The position numbers and the translations under genes are program-made. The notes under the pieces were generated by a model, which did not search any database, was not told the origin of the DNA, and saw only the letters and a program-made list of their open reading frames with translations. DNA of 64,000 bases from Alphaproteobacteria bacterium. GTDB lineage: Bacteria > Pseudomonadota > Alphaproteobacteria > CADEGL01. Where the stretch lies: the NCBI GenBank assembly GCA_026400755.1, contig JAPLOM010000025.1:1-64000 (forward strand). Reading direction: 5' to 3'. Shown here in pieces: positions 1 to 8,358 of the stretch (positions within the stretch are counted from its first letter, which is position 1; the number at the start of each line of letters is the position of its first letter).

Positions 1-2
1 GC

Positions 3-323
3 GAGGCCGACGTGTTGTCCCTCCATGGCTGGGTCGGCGAACAGCTCGCGCGCTCGAACGCCAAGGTCGATGCGTTCTATTTCTGCCCCCATCATCCGAC
101 GGAAGGTGCTGCGCCCTACCGGATCACGTGCGAATGCCGAAAACCGTCGCCGGGAATGTTACTGCGCGCGATGCGGGAATGGCCGGTCGATCCGGCCGGC
201 AGCTTTCTGATCGGCGACCGGCAGACGGATTTGGAGGCCGCGACGGCGGCGGGGGTTCCGGGGCATCTTTTTTCCGGCGGCAATCTTCTGCCGTTCGTGC
301 GGCGCATCGTCGAAGGCAAATAG
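3..323 (+). CDS. gmhB: D-glycero-beta-D-manno-heptose-1,7-bisphosphate 7-phosphatase, C-terminal part (5' end outside window)
   Basis: The frame is open from the window edge, so only the last ~106 residues are seen. A HAD-IIIA phosphatase of the GmhB type removes the C7 phosphate from heptose bisphosphate on the way to ADP-heptose for LPS core. Visible are the family's zinc-loop residues (CPHHP, then CECRKPSPGM), which separate GmhB from other HAD phosphatases, and the HAD motif with paired acidic residues (GDRQTDLEAA). The downstream gene on the opposite strand is a glycosyltransferase, consistent with a surface-polysaccharide locus. The start lies upstream of position 1. A histidinol-phosphate phosphatase paralogue is the main alternative, but the Cys/His loop plus RKPxPGM fits GmhB well. 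Confidence 0.85.
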   Translation, partial: EADVLSLHGWVGEQLARSNAKVDAFYFCPHHPTEGAAPYRITCECRKPSPGMLLRAMREWPVDPAGSFLIGDRQTDLEAATAAGVPGHLFSGGNLLPFVRRIVEGK

Positions 324-325
324 GC

Positions 326-1351
326 CTATCGCTTAACCCCCGGCGTGCGCGGCCCGCGCATCAGGCGTTCCCATGCGCCACGCCGCGCGGTGCGTCCCCG
401 GACAAACATCCGCACTGAAACGGACGCAAATCGGGCCAGCACAAGCGCGCTGACGACCGCCATGAAGCTCGACGGATAATAGGCCGTGAAGTTCTTGCGC
501 AGGAACCGCACGAGCGAGCGGTGCTTGTGCGCCTCGACCCGAATGGGACGGGTGCGGCTGCAAACGCCTTGGGTGTGCTCGACCACCGCACCCGGCACGA
601 ACAGGATCTTGAACCCCGCCGACTGGAATCGCAGGCACCAGTCCAAATCCTCGAAATGGAGAAAGTATCCGCTGTCCAAATGGCCCACCGCGTCGATCGC
701 GGCGCGACGCACCAGCATACAAGCGCCGGAAATGGCCGGCACCTCCGACGGCCGGTCGGGCAGCACGGCAGCGTCATAGGCATAGTCGCGGAAGCGCGGA
801 TGGTCCGGCATCAGCCGGTGCAGACCGAACGCGACGCAGAAGATCTGCCACGGGTTGGGAATATCCCGGCGGCAACCGCGCTGCTCGCTGCCGTCCGGAT
901 TCACGATCAGGGGCCCCGTCATGCCGACGTCCGGGCGCTCCTGGACCATCCATTTCAGGAGCGCCAGCGAACCGGCATGCATCCGGCAGTCGGGATTCAG
1001 CAGCAGAACGGATGTCCCGCGCGACACCGTGATGCCGGCATTGCAGGCATGGGCAAAGCCGTAATTGTCGTCAAGTTCGATGACGCGGACTTTGTTCGCG
1101 GGCACGCCTCCACGCAGGGAGGCCAGGCTGTCGTCCGACGATGCGTTGTCTACGACGATGACTTCCGTCGCGACCTCCGCCTGGCTCAGAACGCTTTCGA
1201 CCGCCGCGACGAGATAATCGCCGGCGTTGAAATTGACGATCACGACCGAGATGAGGTCGTCCACCCCGCCGGCGGCGTCTTCGGCCGGCAAGCTCTCAAG
1301 AGACGCGTTCACGCCGACACCCGTTCCGTTAAGAGGCGCCGACATAGACAT
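326..1351 (-). CDS. Family 2 glycosyltransferase (rhamnosyltransferase-like)
   Basis: Inverting GT2 glycosyltransferase of 341 residues. The GT-A domain begins near residue 33 (SVVIVNFNAGDY) and shows the nucleotide-binding VVDNASSDDS motif, a metal-binding NPDCR in the DxD position and the acceptor-side acidic motif HFEDLDWC, which carries the catalytic base. The C-terminal ~60 residues are basic with a hydrophobic stretch (SSFMAVVSALVLA) that may contact the membrane. It resembles the WbbL/rhamnosyltransferase group, which fits the dTDP-rhamnose genes nearby, but donor and acceptor cannot be read from sequence. The start overlaps the 3' end of the upstream lipoprotein hydrolase gene by 23 nt; the second Met (1345) would still overlap. 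Confidence 0.85.
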   Translation of the reverse strand: MSMSAPLNGTGVGVNASLESLPAEDAAGGVDDLISVVIVNFNAGDYLVAAVESVLSQAEVATEVIVVDNASSDDSLASLRGGVPANKVRVIELDDNYGFAHACNAGITVSRGTSVLLLNPDCRMHAGSLALLKWMVQERPDVGMTGPLIVNPDGSEQRGCRRDIPNPWQIFCVAFGLHRLMPDHPRFRDYAYDAAVLPDRPSEVPAISGACMLVRRAAIDAVGHLDSGYFLHFEDLDWCLRFQSAGFKILFVPGAVVEHTQGVCSRTRPIRVEAHKHRSLVRFLRKNFTAYYPSSFMAVVSALVLARFASVSVRMFVRGRTARRGAWERLMRGPRTPGVKR

Positions 1352-2201
1352 ACTGCTTCAGCAATCCAGACCACCGCTCTACCCAACAGCAATCGTGATC
1401 CACGCCCGGCACCTCGATGATACTGATTCGGGCGGGGTCGGAAAATCGGCTGCGGTAAGATTGGGCGACCTTCGGCGGCACGTCCGAGTCGTCCTTGCCG
1501 ACGAAGTGGATCTGCGGAATCCGGGACAAGGTGGAGGCCATATCGGCCGGGTTGAGGGAGGCGGAAAGCGGCGAGACCTTGCGGATGGTAGTCCACGCCG
1601 CATGGTCCAGATTGCCGGCGACGGTCACGAGCTGGATCACGTCGGTCCTGCGCGCGGCGATCAAGGCCGCGATGGCGCCGCCCCCCGAGAAGCCGAACAG
1701 CCGCAGCCGCTTGGCGCCGGTGGCCCGCACCGTCTGGTCGATCGCCGCGTTCATGGCGGCGACCACCTCTTCCGAATAGCGCCCGCCGGACCAGTATTTC
1801 GGGCTGCAACGCGCGAGGTCAGCATCCGACTGGTACTGGCACGGCCGGGCTAGATAAAGGCGGTTGGCGGACGGATCTTCCGATGCCAGTTCCAGCGCGA
1901 TCGGAATCCGGGGCGTGGGGTCGGATGAAAGCTGGGTCTTGGTCACCCAGGCGAAACCGTCGCCCTCGATATAGACGCTCAGATCGCCGTTGGACGGTGC
2001 GCGGATGGAGCGGTAGCCGAGCAGGTTGAAAGGGCCTGCCGTGGTCTGAAAACGCTCCCAGCCGCCGCGGGCGGCCACCCGGTCGGCCATCTCGCGGCCG
2101 CCGTACAGGAACGCGGAATCGCCGCAGGCCGTGACGGACACGACCGCTAAAACGAAGAAGGCCCACCTTTTCAGGTGGGCCTTCAGGAACTCAAGCTTCA
2201 C
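1329..2201 (-). CDS. Lipoprotein alpha/beta hydrolase
   Basis: About 290 residues. The N-terminus is a lipoprotein signal (basic KRW, hydrophobic stretch, VTAC lipobox with Cys near residue 26), so the mature protein should be membrane-anchored facing the periplasm. The nucleophile elbow GFSGGG sits mid-protein, an Asp lies in the VGKDDSD region, and a C-terminal His in GVDHDCCW could complete the triad. No specific substrate is recognisable; the context of polysaccharide genes suggests a cell-envelope role. Oddly, codons 6-16 coincide with a perfect inverted repeat that looks like the terminator of the relic gene upstream (see separate entry), so the true start could be contested, but any later start loses the signal peptide. 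Confidence 0.7.
   Translation of the reverse strand: MKLEFLKAHLKRWAFFVLAVVSVTACGDSAFLYGGREMADRVAARGGWERFQTTAGPFNLLGYRSIRAPSNGDLSVYIEGDGFAWVTKTQLSSDPTPRIPIALELASEDPSANRLYLARPCQYQSDADLARCSPKYWSGGRYSEEVVAAMNAAIDQTVRATGAKRLRLFGFSGGGAIAALIAARRTDVIQLVTVAGNLDHAAWTTIRKVSPLSASLNPADMASTLSRIPQIHFVGKDDSDVPPKVAQSYRSRFSDPARISIIEVPGVDHDCCWVERWSGLLKQYVYVGAS
2147..2184 (-). terminator. Rho-independent terminator overlapping a coding start
   Basis: An 11-bp perfect stem (arms 2157-2167 and 2174-2184, 6-nt loop) is followed on the minus strand by TTCGTTTTA. It lies 20 nt after the stop of the outer-membrane barrel relic and reads as its intrinsic terminator. The same bases encode residues of the signal peptide of the following lipoprotein hydrolase (KAHLKRWAF). 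Confidence 0.75.
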
Positions 2202-2204
2202 GGA

Positions 2205-2402
2205 TCAGAACTGGTATCGGATCGTCCCCGTGCCCGTGTAGGAGATGTAGTCCGTCTGACCCACCTGGGACTGGAACTGCGCACCGCCCGAGAAGCGCGG
2301 GCTAATCGCGAACAAGATGCCTGCACCGATATTCGCCGAGTTTTTATACGCCGTCCCAGATTGAGAAATTCCACGAGTTCGGCGACATCGCATAGCTGGC
2401 AC
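2205..2402 (-). pseudogene. C-terminal relic of an outer-membrane beta-barrel protein
   Basis: The last ~45 residues (roughly 2205-2348) alternate polar and hydrophobic residues and end in IRYQF, the terminal aromatic signature recognised by the Bam machinery. This is what the final strands of an autotransporter- or porin-type barrel look like. No barrel body, signal peptide or plausible start is present upstream: galE ends only 45 nt away, and the first ~18 codons of the open frame look unrelated. A perfect intrinsic terminator follows. The simplest reading is that a deletion removed most of an outer-membrane protein gene, leaving its 3' end and terminator. Function now is doubtful. The parent family cannot be named from so short a piece. 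Confidence 0.55.
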
Positions 2403-2447
2403 TTCATGTGAGGCGATCTTCCCATGCGTCCCGGTCGGAGTGAGACG

Positions 2448-3428
2448 TCATGTGGGCTTGCAAGATGTCTGCCAAATTAGCGCATCCCGGATGATGGATG
2501 TCAGGTCCGACCGCTCCGGACGCCAGTCCAGCTCCCGTTGCGCGGATTGGGCCGCCGTATAGAGCACGGGCGGATCGCCGGGGCGGCGCGGCGCCTTGCG
2601 GATCGGAACCGCGCGGCCCGTCACGGCTTCGATGGCTGCGACAATCTCGCGGACGGAAACGCCCTTGCCCGTGCCCAGATCGCAAACTACGGGTGCCGGA
2701 GACTCGGCCAGGCGCGACAAGGCCAGCACATGCGCCTCGGCCACGTCCGAGACATGGATGTAATCCCGAATGCAGGTGCCATCCGGTGTCGGGTAATCGT
2801 CGCCGAAAAGCTCCAGCGCGGGAGCCTTGCCGAGCGCCGCAGCTAGGGCGTTGGGAATCAGATGGGTTTCCGGCTCATGGGATTCGCCCGTCTCGCCGTC
2901 GGGATCCCCGCCGGCAGCGTTGAAATAGCGCAGGATGGCATAGCGTAGCTTGCCGCTCTCCGCGGCGCGGCGAATGGCGGCCTCCGCGGCAACCTTGGTC
3001 TCGCCATACGGGTTGGTCGGCGCGACCGGCGTCGTCTCCGTGATGGGGAGATGCGCCGGCACGCCATAGACCGCGGCGGTGCTGGAAAAGACCAGTGTAT
3101 CGACGCCGGCTGTCTGCATGGCCCCCAACAGGCATTCGGTGCCCGCGACATTCACGTCGCAATAGAGGTCCGGCTGCCGCACCGAAGCACCCACCTGGCT
3201 CAGCGCGGCGAAATGCAGGACGGCCTGGGGCCGCCAGCGCGCGAACACCGCATCGAGGCGCGCGCGGTCGCGGATATCGCCTTCTTCCAATGGTCCCCAT
3301 TTCACCAGGGCGCGGTGGCCAAGGGACAGATCGTCGTAGCTGACGGGATGCCAGCCGCTCCGTGCCAACGCCTTGCAGGCATGGCTGCCGATATAACCGG
3401 CCCCTCCGGTGACCAACGCCGCCCGCAA
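2448..3428 (-). CDS. galE: UDP-glucose 4-epimerase
   Basis: Short-chain dehydrogenase/reductase-fold epimerase of 326 residues interconverting UDP-glucose and UDP-galactose with tightly bound NAD. The N-terminal Rossmann motif TGGAGYIGSH, the STAAVYG segment carrying the catalytic Ser, and the NPYGETK motif with the catalytic Tyr and Lys are all present. Length is normal for the family. It is divergent from rmlB, with 171 nt between the starts in which no known element was recognised beyond a short hairpin near 3483-3497. It supplies galactose donors for surface glycans with the neighbouring rml genes. A UDP-GlcNAc epimerase specificity cannot be excluded. Confidence 0.9.
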   Translation of the reverse strand: MRAALVTGGAGYIGSHACKALARSGWHPVSYDDLSLGHRALVKWGPLEEGDIRDRARLDAVFARWRPQAVLHFAALSQVGASVRQPDLYCDVNVAGTECLLGAMQTAGVDTLVFSSTAAVYGVPAHLPITETTPVAPTNPYGETKVAAEAAIRRAAESGKLRYAILRYFNAAGGDPDGETGESHEPETHLIPNALAAALGKAPALELFGDDYPTPDGTCIRDYIHVSDVAEAHVLALSRLAESPAPVVCDLGTGKGVSVREIVAAIEAVTGRAVPIRKAPRRPGDPPVLYTAAQSAQRELDWRPERSDLTSIIRDALIWQTSCKPT

Positions 3429-3599
3429 CCGCCGCTCCTCCGTTCCGTCCGGCGCGAAACGGCACCGTGCGGTGGTTCTAACTGCTTCGGCGAAGCAAGG
3501 CGAGCGCCGCCATGCCTTGCCGCCCCCGCAGCGACGGGTTTAGATGGCCTGCGCGCCAACCCATGAGGCGCCTCCAGACCCGCATTCTCCCATGGCGCC

Positions 3600-4685
3600 A
3601 TGACCGGCTTCGCCGTTTCCCTGCCGAGCCCCCTTCTCGTCACCGGCGGCGCCGGCTTCATCGGCGCGAACTTCGTCCACCGCGCGGTCGCCTCCGGCGC
3701 GCGGGTGATCACGCTGGACGCGCTCAACTACGCCGGCAATCGCGCCAGCCTGACCTCTCTCGACGGCAACCCGAACCACATCTTCGTTCACGGCTCGATC
3801 GCGGACCGCGCGCTGGTCGACCGGCTTCTCGCGCAACACCGCCCGCGGGCGATCGTGAACTTCGCCGCCGAAACCCACGTGGACCGCTCGATTGACGACC
3901 CCGCACCGTTCGTCGAGACCAACCTGGTCGGAAACTTCACCCTTCTCGACGCCACGCGTGCCTATCTGCGCGCCTTGCCGTCCACCGAGGCCGAGAGCTT
4001 CCGCCTGCTCCACGTCTCGACCGACGAGGTCTACGGCTCCATCGAGGAAGGGCGTTTCACCGAAAACAGCCCGTTCCAGCCCAGCTCGCCTTATGCCGCC
4101 ACGAAGGCGGGAGCGGATGCGCTGGTGCTGGCCTATCACCGCACCTACGGGCTGCCGACCCTGATCACCAACGGCTGCAACAGCTACGGCCCCTACCAGT
4201 TCCCCGAGAAGCTGGTGCCGCTCGTGATCCTCAACTGCCTGGGCGAAGCGCCGCTACCGCTCTATGGCGACGGCGCGCATGTACGCGAATGGCTGCACGC
4301 GAGCGATCATTGCGCCGCCATCGCCGCCGTGCTGGCCCAAGGGCGGCCGGGCGAGACATACAACGTGAGCGGCAGCGTCCAGTGCACGAATCGCGAAATC
4401 GTCACCACCGTCTGTGCGATCTTCGACAAGCTGCGTCCGCGCGCGAGCGGAAAGCCCCATGCCGAACTGATCGTCCACGTGGCCGACCGGCCGGGCCATG
4501 ACCGGCGCTACGCGATCGATTCGGGCAAGCTGACAAACGAACTCGGCTGGCGACCTGAAATCGCGCTGACCGACGGCCTGGAACAGACGGCGCGCTGGTA
4601 TGTGACCAACGCGGCCTGGTGGCGCGAGACGCACCGACGCTATCGCGGCCAGCGCCTCGGCCTTGGGCAGGCAGCCGGATCGTGA
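3600..4685 (+). CDS. rfbB: dTDP-glucose 4,6-dehydratase
   Basis: Second step of dTDP-L-rhamnose synthesis (RmlB): NAD-dependent conversion of dTDP-glucose to dTDP-4-keto-6-deoxyglucose. The 361-residue protein has the GGAGFIG nucleotide motif, the family-typical THVDRSI and STDEVYGS segments with the Asp-Glu catalytic pair, and SPYAATKAG containing the Tyr/Lys pair. It heads the rmlBCD cluster; the stop is 7 nt before the rmlC start. RmlA, which makes dTDP-glucose, is not in the window and must be elsewhere. Start chosen at the first ATG, ~12 residues before the Rossmann strand, as usual for the family. Confidence 0.93.
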   Translation: MTGFAVSLPSPLLVTGGAGFIGANFVHRAVASGARVITLDALNYAGNRASLTSLDGNPNHIFVHGSIADRALVDRLLAQHRPRAIVNFAAETHVDRSIDDPAPFVETNLVGNFTLLDATRAYLRALPSTEAESFRLLHVSTDEVYGSIEEGRFTENSPFQPSSPYAATKAGADALVLAYHRTYGLPTLITNGCNSYGPYQFPEKLVPLVILNCLGEAPLPLYGDGAHVREWLHASDHCAAIAAVLAQGRPGETYNVSGSVQCTNREIVTTVCAIFDKLRPRASGKPHAELIVHVADRPGHDRRYAIDSGKLTNELGWRPEIALTDGLEQTARWYVTNAAWWRETHRRYRGQRLGLGQAAGS

Positions 4686-4692
4686 GAGCAGC

Positions 4693-5250
4693 ATGCGCGT
4701 GACACCCACGTCCCTGCCGGAAGTCCTGACGCTGGAGCCCGAGCGGCACGACGACGCGCGCGGGGCGTTCATGGAGCTTTGGCGCGAGGACAAGCTGGCG
4801 GCTGCGGGCATACGGGCGCGCATCGTTCAGACCAACCTCACCACGTCACGCAAAGACGTTCTGCGCGGGCTCCATTTCCAGGAGCCCAACGCCCAGGACA
4901 AGCTGATCGCCGTTCTGTCGGGTGCCATCTTCGACGTGGCCGTCGACATAAGGCGCAGCAGCCCACGCTTCGGGCGTTGGGTCGGGATCGAACTGAGCGC
5001 GGCCAACCGGCGGCAGCTTTGGATTCCGCGCGGCTTCGCCCACGGTTTCTGCGCCTTGGCCGATGACACTCAAGTCCAGTACGCCTGCACGGACTATTAC
5101 ACGCCGGCGCATGACCGGGCGATCCGTTGGGACGATCCCGCCCTCGGCATCGAATGGCCGGTGAAGTCCCCCATCCTATCGCCAAGGGACGGCGCCGCTC
5201 CGGCCCTGGCCGACGCACCCATCCTGCCCGCCTACCGAGCCCTGCCGTGA
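4693..5250 (+). CDS. rfbC: dTDP-4-dehydrorhamnose 3,5-epimerase
   Basis: RmlC, a cupin-fold epimerase of 185 residues acting on dTDP-4-keto-6-deoxyglucose. The family block LRGLHFQ contains the catalytic His, and DVAVDIRRSSP, IPRGFAHGF and the Tyr-rich YACTDYY segment follow in the normal order. The track ORF begins 10 codons earlier inside rmlB, but the ATG at 4693 just after the rmlB stop gives the normal length and start (MRVTPTSLPEV). The stop overlaps the rmlD start as GTGA, so rmlC and rmlD are translationally coupled. Confidence 0.92.
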   Translation: MRVTPTSLPEVLTLEPERHDDARGAFMELWREDKLAAAGIRARIVQTNLTTSRKDVLRGLHFQEPNAQDKLIAVLSGAIFDVAVDIRRSSPRFGRWVGIELSAANRRQLWIPRGFAHGFCALADDTQVQYACTDYYTPAHDRAIRWDDPALGIEWPVKSPILSPRDGAAPALADAPILPAYRALP

Positions 5251-6152
5251 AGATCCTACTCACCGGCGCCGGCGGCCAGCTTGGCCGCGTTCTAGCGCAA
5301 CCGCTTAAGCAAATGGGCGAACTGACAGCGCCAGGCCGCGATGCACTCGACTTGGCCGATGGCAAGGCGCTCAAGGATGCGCTGGAAGCAATCCAGCCCA
5401 CCCTGATCGTAAATGCCGCCGCCTATACCGACGTCGACCGCGCGGAGACAGAAACGCGCCAAGCCTATCTGGTCAACGCGGCCGCACCCGAGATCATGGC
5501 GCGCTGGGCGGCGACGCGCGGCGTGCCGCTGCTCCACGTTTCAACCGATTACGTCTATTCCGGCGCGGGCGATGCGCCGCACGACGAAGGCGAAGCGCCG
5601 GCTCCGCTCAATGCCTACGGCGCCTCCAAGCTGGCAGGCGATGAGGCCATCGCCCAATCGGGCGCCCCATACCTGATCCTGCGCACCTCGTGGCTCTACG
5701 ACGCCACCGGCCGCAACTTTCTCACCTCGATCCTGCATGCCGCGCGGACGCGCGAGGAACTCCGCGTGGTCGACGACCAGGTTGGCGCGCCGACGCCGAG
5801 CGCCCTCGTCGCCGCGGTCGCCATGGAAATCCTGCAAGCCGGCGATCCGCGCGAGACATTTGCCACATCGGGTGGCGTCGTCCATGCCGCCGCGGCGGGC
5901 GAGGCCAGCCGCCATGAATTCGCCCGTGCCATCGTCGACGGCTTGCGCAAGCGCGGCTGCGATTTCGCCGCCCAGCGCGTTGTGCCGGTGTCATCCGCCG
6001 AGGCGCCGGCGGCGGCCAAGCGGCCGCTGAACTCGCGCCTGTCGCTTGCGCGCCTGTCGGAGCGCTTCGGCATCGAGCCACCCGACTGGCGCGCGGCGCT
6101 CAAGCCCGTGCTGGATGCGGTGGCGCGCGCGGAGAAAAAGCCCGCGCCTTGA
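5247..6152 (+). CDS. rfbD: dTDP-4-dehydrorhamnose reductase
   Basis: RmlD, the NADPH-dependent last step giving dTDP-L-rhamnose. The track ORF starts much earlier, but homology begins at VKILLTGAGGQLG, so the GTG at 5247 overlapping the rmlC stop is the start, giving 301 residues, the usual length. Seen are the GAGGQLG dinucleotide motif, STDYVYSG, NAYGASK with the catalytic Tyr/Lys, and the LRTSWLY segment typical of RmlD. Last gene of rmlBCD; a TPP riboswitch for the next transcription unit begins ~40 nt after the stop. Confidence 0.92.
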   Translation: MKILLTGAGGQLGRVLAQPLKQMGELTAPGRDALDLADGKALKDALEAIQPTLIVNAAAYTDVDRAETETRQAYLVNAAAPEIMARWAATRGVPLLHVSTDYVYSGAGDAPHDEGEAPAPLNAYGASKLAGDEAIAQSGAPYLILRTSWLYDATGRNFLTSILHAARTREELRVVDDQVGAPTPSALVAAVAMEILQAGDPRETFATSGGVVHAAAAGEASRHEFARAIVDGLRKRGCDFAAQRVVPVSSAEAPAAAKRPLNSRLSLARLSERFGIEPPDWRAALKPVLDAVARAEKKPAP

Positions 6153-6190
6153 CTTCGCGCGGCCGCAGACGCCATCCTTCCCAAACCACG

Positions 6191-6288
6191 TGAGGCTGGG
6201 GTGCCCAGGCGCGTTTTCCGCGCGCCGAGGCTGAGAACAGACCCAGGAACCTGAACCAGGTAATGCTGGCGGAGGGAGCAACACGGGT
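6191..6288 (+). promoter_or_regulatory. TPP riboswitch (THI element)
   Basis: The conserved core is all present in order: GGGGTGCC, a variable GC-rich arm, GGCTGAGA, ACCC, then GAACCTGAACCAGGTAATGC and GGCGGAGGGA. This matches the thiamine pyrophosphate aptamer closely. It ends ~70 nt before the ATG of an ABC-transporter binding protein. The expression platform shows CCTCC (6333-6337) able to pair with the strong Shine-Dalgarno GGAGG (6348-6352), suggesting translational shut-off when TPP is bound (inference). Confidence 0.95.
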
Positions 6289-6357
6289 CGTGACGCGCTC
6301 GAATCCTTATTCTCGACGTTTCGTGATCCAGCCCTCCCCGCCGCAAAGGAGGAACGG

Positions 6358-7470
6358 ATGAATCGCGTCCTGCGCGCCGCCGCCGTCGCAACAACTCTGC
6401 TTTCGAGCATTCCTCTCGCCGCATCGGCCGAGAACGTACGTATCCCGGTGCTCGTTCCCATCACCGGCATCCTGGCGCTCGAAGGCACCAGCCAGCGCAA
6501 CGGCGCGGTCATGGCGCTGGACGAGAAGCCCAGTGGCATCGAAGCGGGCTATGACGTGACCGACACGGCGGCATCGCCCGAGACGGCCGTGAACGCGCTG
6601 GAGCGCGCGCTGTCACAGCCCAACGTGGTGGCCGTGGCGGCCTCCATCTTCGGCCCGCAGATGCTGGCCATGATGCCCATCGCCGCCGAACGCAAGGTGC
6701 CGCTCATCACCATCTCCGGCACGGCCAAGATCACCGAGATGGGCAACGCATACGTCTTCCGATTCTTCCCGACCGACGCCGTGGTCAAGGTCGCCCAGGC
6801 GCGCTATGTCGTCGAAGAGCTGAAGAAGACACGCGTCGCGCTCGTCTACCAAACCACGGCTTACGGGCAGAGCGGCCAGGCGCATCTCACGGACAATTTC
6901 AAACGCCTGGGCGCGCAGATCGTGTTCGAGGAAGGCTTGGCGCCCACCGTCAAGGACATGGCGCCGGTCCTCGCCAAGCTGAAGGCGGCCAACCCCGACG
7001 TGATCGTGTTGCAACTCCACTCCGGCCCGACCGCGTTGTTCGTGAAGCAGGCCGCCGGCCTGAATCTGCCCATCGTCGCGGGTTCGGCCATGCACCAGCC
7101 CTCGACCGCGGCGCTGCTCGAACCGGCCGAACTGAAAGGTGTCTGCGCCGAAAGCGGCTCCTCGCCCATTTCAGGCGGTTCTCCCACCATGGAGAAATTC
7201 ACCGCCGCCTACCGCGCCAAATTCAATGCCGAGCCCGATGCTTTCGCCGTCGCGCAGTATGACGGCACGCGCATGGTGCTGGACGCTATCGGCAAGGGTG
7301 CGCGCAATGCCGCCCAGGTGCGCGATGTGTTGGCGACCGGCAGTTACGAGGGTCTGGCCATGACCTACAAGTCGGACGGCACCGGCAACATGGCCCACGA
7401 CGCGGTGATCGTTTGTTACGACGGCTCGAGCCGCGTGCCCAAGATCGTCAAACGCTACGCCGCGCGCTGA
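6358..7470 (+). CDS. Liv-type ABC transporter substrate-binding protein under TPP riboswitch
   Basis: Periplasmic-binding protein of the Peripla_BP_6/LivJ class, 370 residues, with a Sec signal peptide ending near ASA-EN. The mature protein opens with IPVLVPITGILALEG, the typical start of Liv-type receptors, followed by ISGTAKITEMG, FRFFPTD and the second-lobe VALVYQTTAYGQSG. First gene of a four-gene importer operon; the SD AAGGAGG is strong and 5 nt from the ATG. Liv-type receptors bind amino acids, amides, urea and aromatic acids, but the riboswitch argues that the ligand here is thiamine, a thiamine breakdown product or a pyrimidine/thiazole precursor. That substrate is inferred from regulation, not from pocket residues. 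Confidence 0.88.
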   Translation: MNRVLRAAAVATTLLSSIPLAASAENVRIPVLVPITGILALEGTSQRNGAVMALDEKPSGIEAGYDVTDTAASPETAVNALERALSQPNVVAVAASIFGPQMLAMMPIAAERKVPLITISGTAKITEMGNAYVFRFFPTDAVVKVAQARYVVEELKKTRVALVYQTTAYGQSGQAHLTDNFKRLGAQIVFEEGLAPTVKDMAPVLAKLKAANPDVIVLQLHSGPTALFVKQAAGLNLPIVAGSAMHQPSTAALLEPAELKGVCAESGSSPISGGSPTMEKFTAAYRAKFNAEPDAFAVAQYDGTRMVLDAIGKGARNAAQVRDVLATGSYEGLAMTYKSDGTGNMAHDAVIVCYDGSSRVPKIVKRYAAR

Positions 7471-7476
7471 TCGCGA

Positions 7477-8358
7477 ATGGACGCATTGACGCTCGTCCAG
7501 CTTCTGCTCAACGCGACGGCGCTGGGTGCGGCCTACGCGCTGGTGGCACTCGGCTTCGTCCTGGTCATCAACGCGACCGGCGCGGTGAACTTCGCCCATG
7601 GCGACCTCGTGATGGCCGGCGGCTTCCTGTCCGTGGCGCTGGCGGGCGCGCTGCCCCTGCCGGGTATCGTTCTCTTGCCGGTTGTCGCCGCGCTGATGGC
7701 GCTTCTCGGCCTCGCGCTCTCGGCGGCGGCCTATCTGCCCCTACGCAACCGGCCGCCGGTCTCGGTCTTCATCTCGACCATCGCCGTCGGCGTCATGCTG
7801 CAGAACGGCGCCAACGCGATCTTCGGCGCGGCGCCACGCGGCGGCCCGCCGCTCGCGGGCGACGGCGCGCTGTCGCTGGGCGGCTTGGCACTCGACCGCC
7901 AGTCGGCCGCCGTGATCGTGGCCGCCGCGATCCTCCTGGCCGCCACGCATCTGCTTCTCACGCACACCCAGCTTGGCAAGCGGATGCGCGCGACCGCCCA
8001 AGACCCCGAGATGGCGTGCGCGCTCGGCGTGCGCACGGGCCGCATGGTGGCGCTCACCTTCGCGCTTGCCGCGGCGCTGGCGGGCACGGCCGGGCTTCTT
8101 CTCAGCAACCGCTACTTCGTCACGCCGGCCGAGGGCGGCAGCCTGATGCTCAAGGCCTATATCGCGGTCGTCATCGGCGGCTGGGGCCGTATCGGCGGCG
8201 CTGTGATCGGCGCGTTCCTGATCGCCCTGTTCGAAAGCGTGATCGCGGCCTTCCTGTCCCAGCCCGTCGCCGAGGCCGCGCTTTACGCCGTGCTTCTGAT
8301 CGTGCTGTTCGTCCGGCCGGGCGGCATCCTGGGCGAAGTGGAAGGACGCCGCGCATGA
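7477..8358 (+). CDS. Liv-type ABC transporter permease (LivH family)
   Basis: Inner-membrane permease of 293 residues with about eight hydrophobic segments. Typical LivH landmarks are LNATALGAAYALVALGFVLVINATGAVNFAHGD at the N-terminus, the cytoplasmic coupling-helix region RMRATAQDPEMACALGV, and the C-terminal VVIGGWGRIGGAVIGAF. It begins 6 nt after the receptor gene and its stop overlaps the next start as ATGA, so it belongs to the same transcript and should pair with the LivM half of the next protein. It falls under the same TPP riboswitch. Confidence 0.9.
   Translation: MDALTLVQLLLNATALGAAYALVALGFVLVINATGAVNFAHGDLVMAGGFLSVALAGALPLPGIVLLPVVAALMALLGLALSAAAYLPLRNRPPVSVFISTIAVGVMLQNGANAIFGAAPRGGPPLAGDGALSLGGLALDRQSAAVIVAAAILLAATHLLLTHTQLGKRMRATAQDPEMACALGVRTGRMVALTFALAAALAGTAGLLLSNRYFVTPAEGGSLMLKAYIAVVIGGWGRIGGAVIGAFLIALFESVIAAFLSQPVAEAALYAVLLIVLFVRPGGILGEVEGRRA

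Noticed and set aside
3429-3599. Possible small gene or riboswitch between galE and rmlB
   Set aside because: No open frame with family features and no known aptamer motif; only a 6-bp TGCTTC/GAAGCA hairpin. It is treated as the divergent promoter region.
6290-6330. GCTCGAATCC, resembling a tRNA T-loop
   Set aside because: No acceptor stem, D arm or anticodon arm around it; it is in the leader between the TPP aptamer and the receptor gene.
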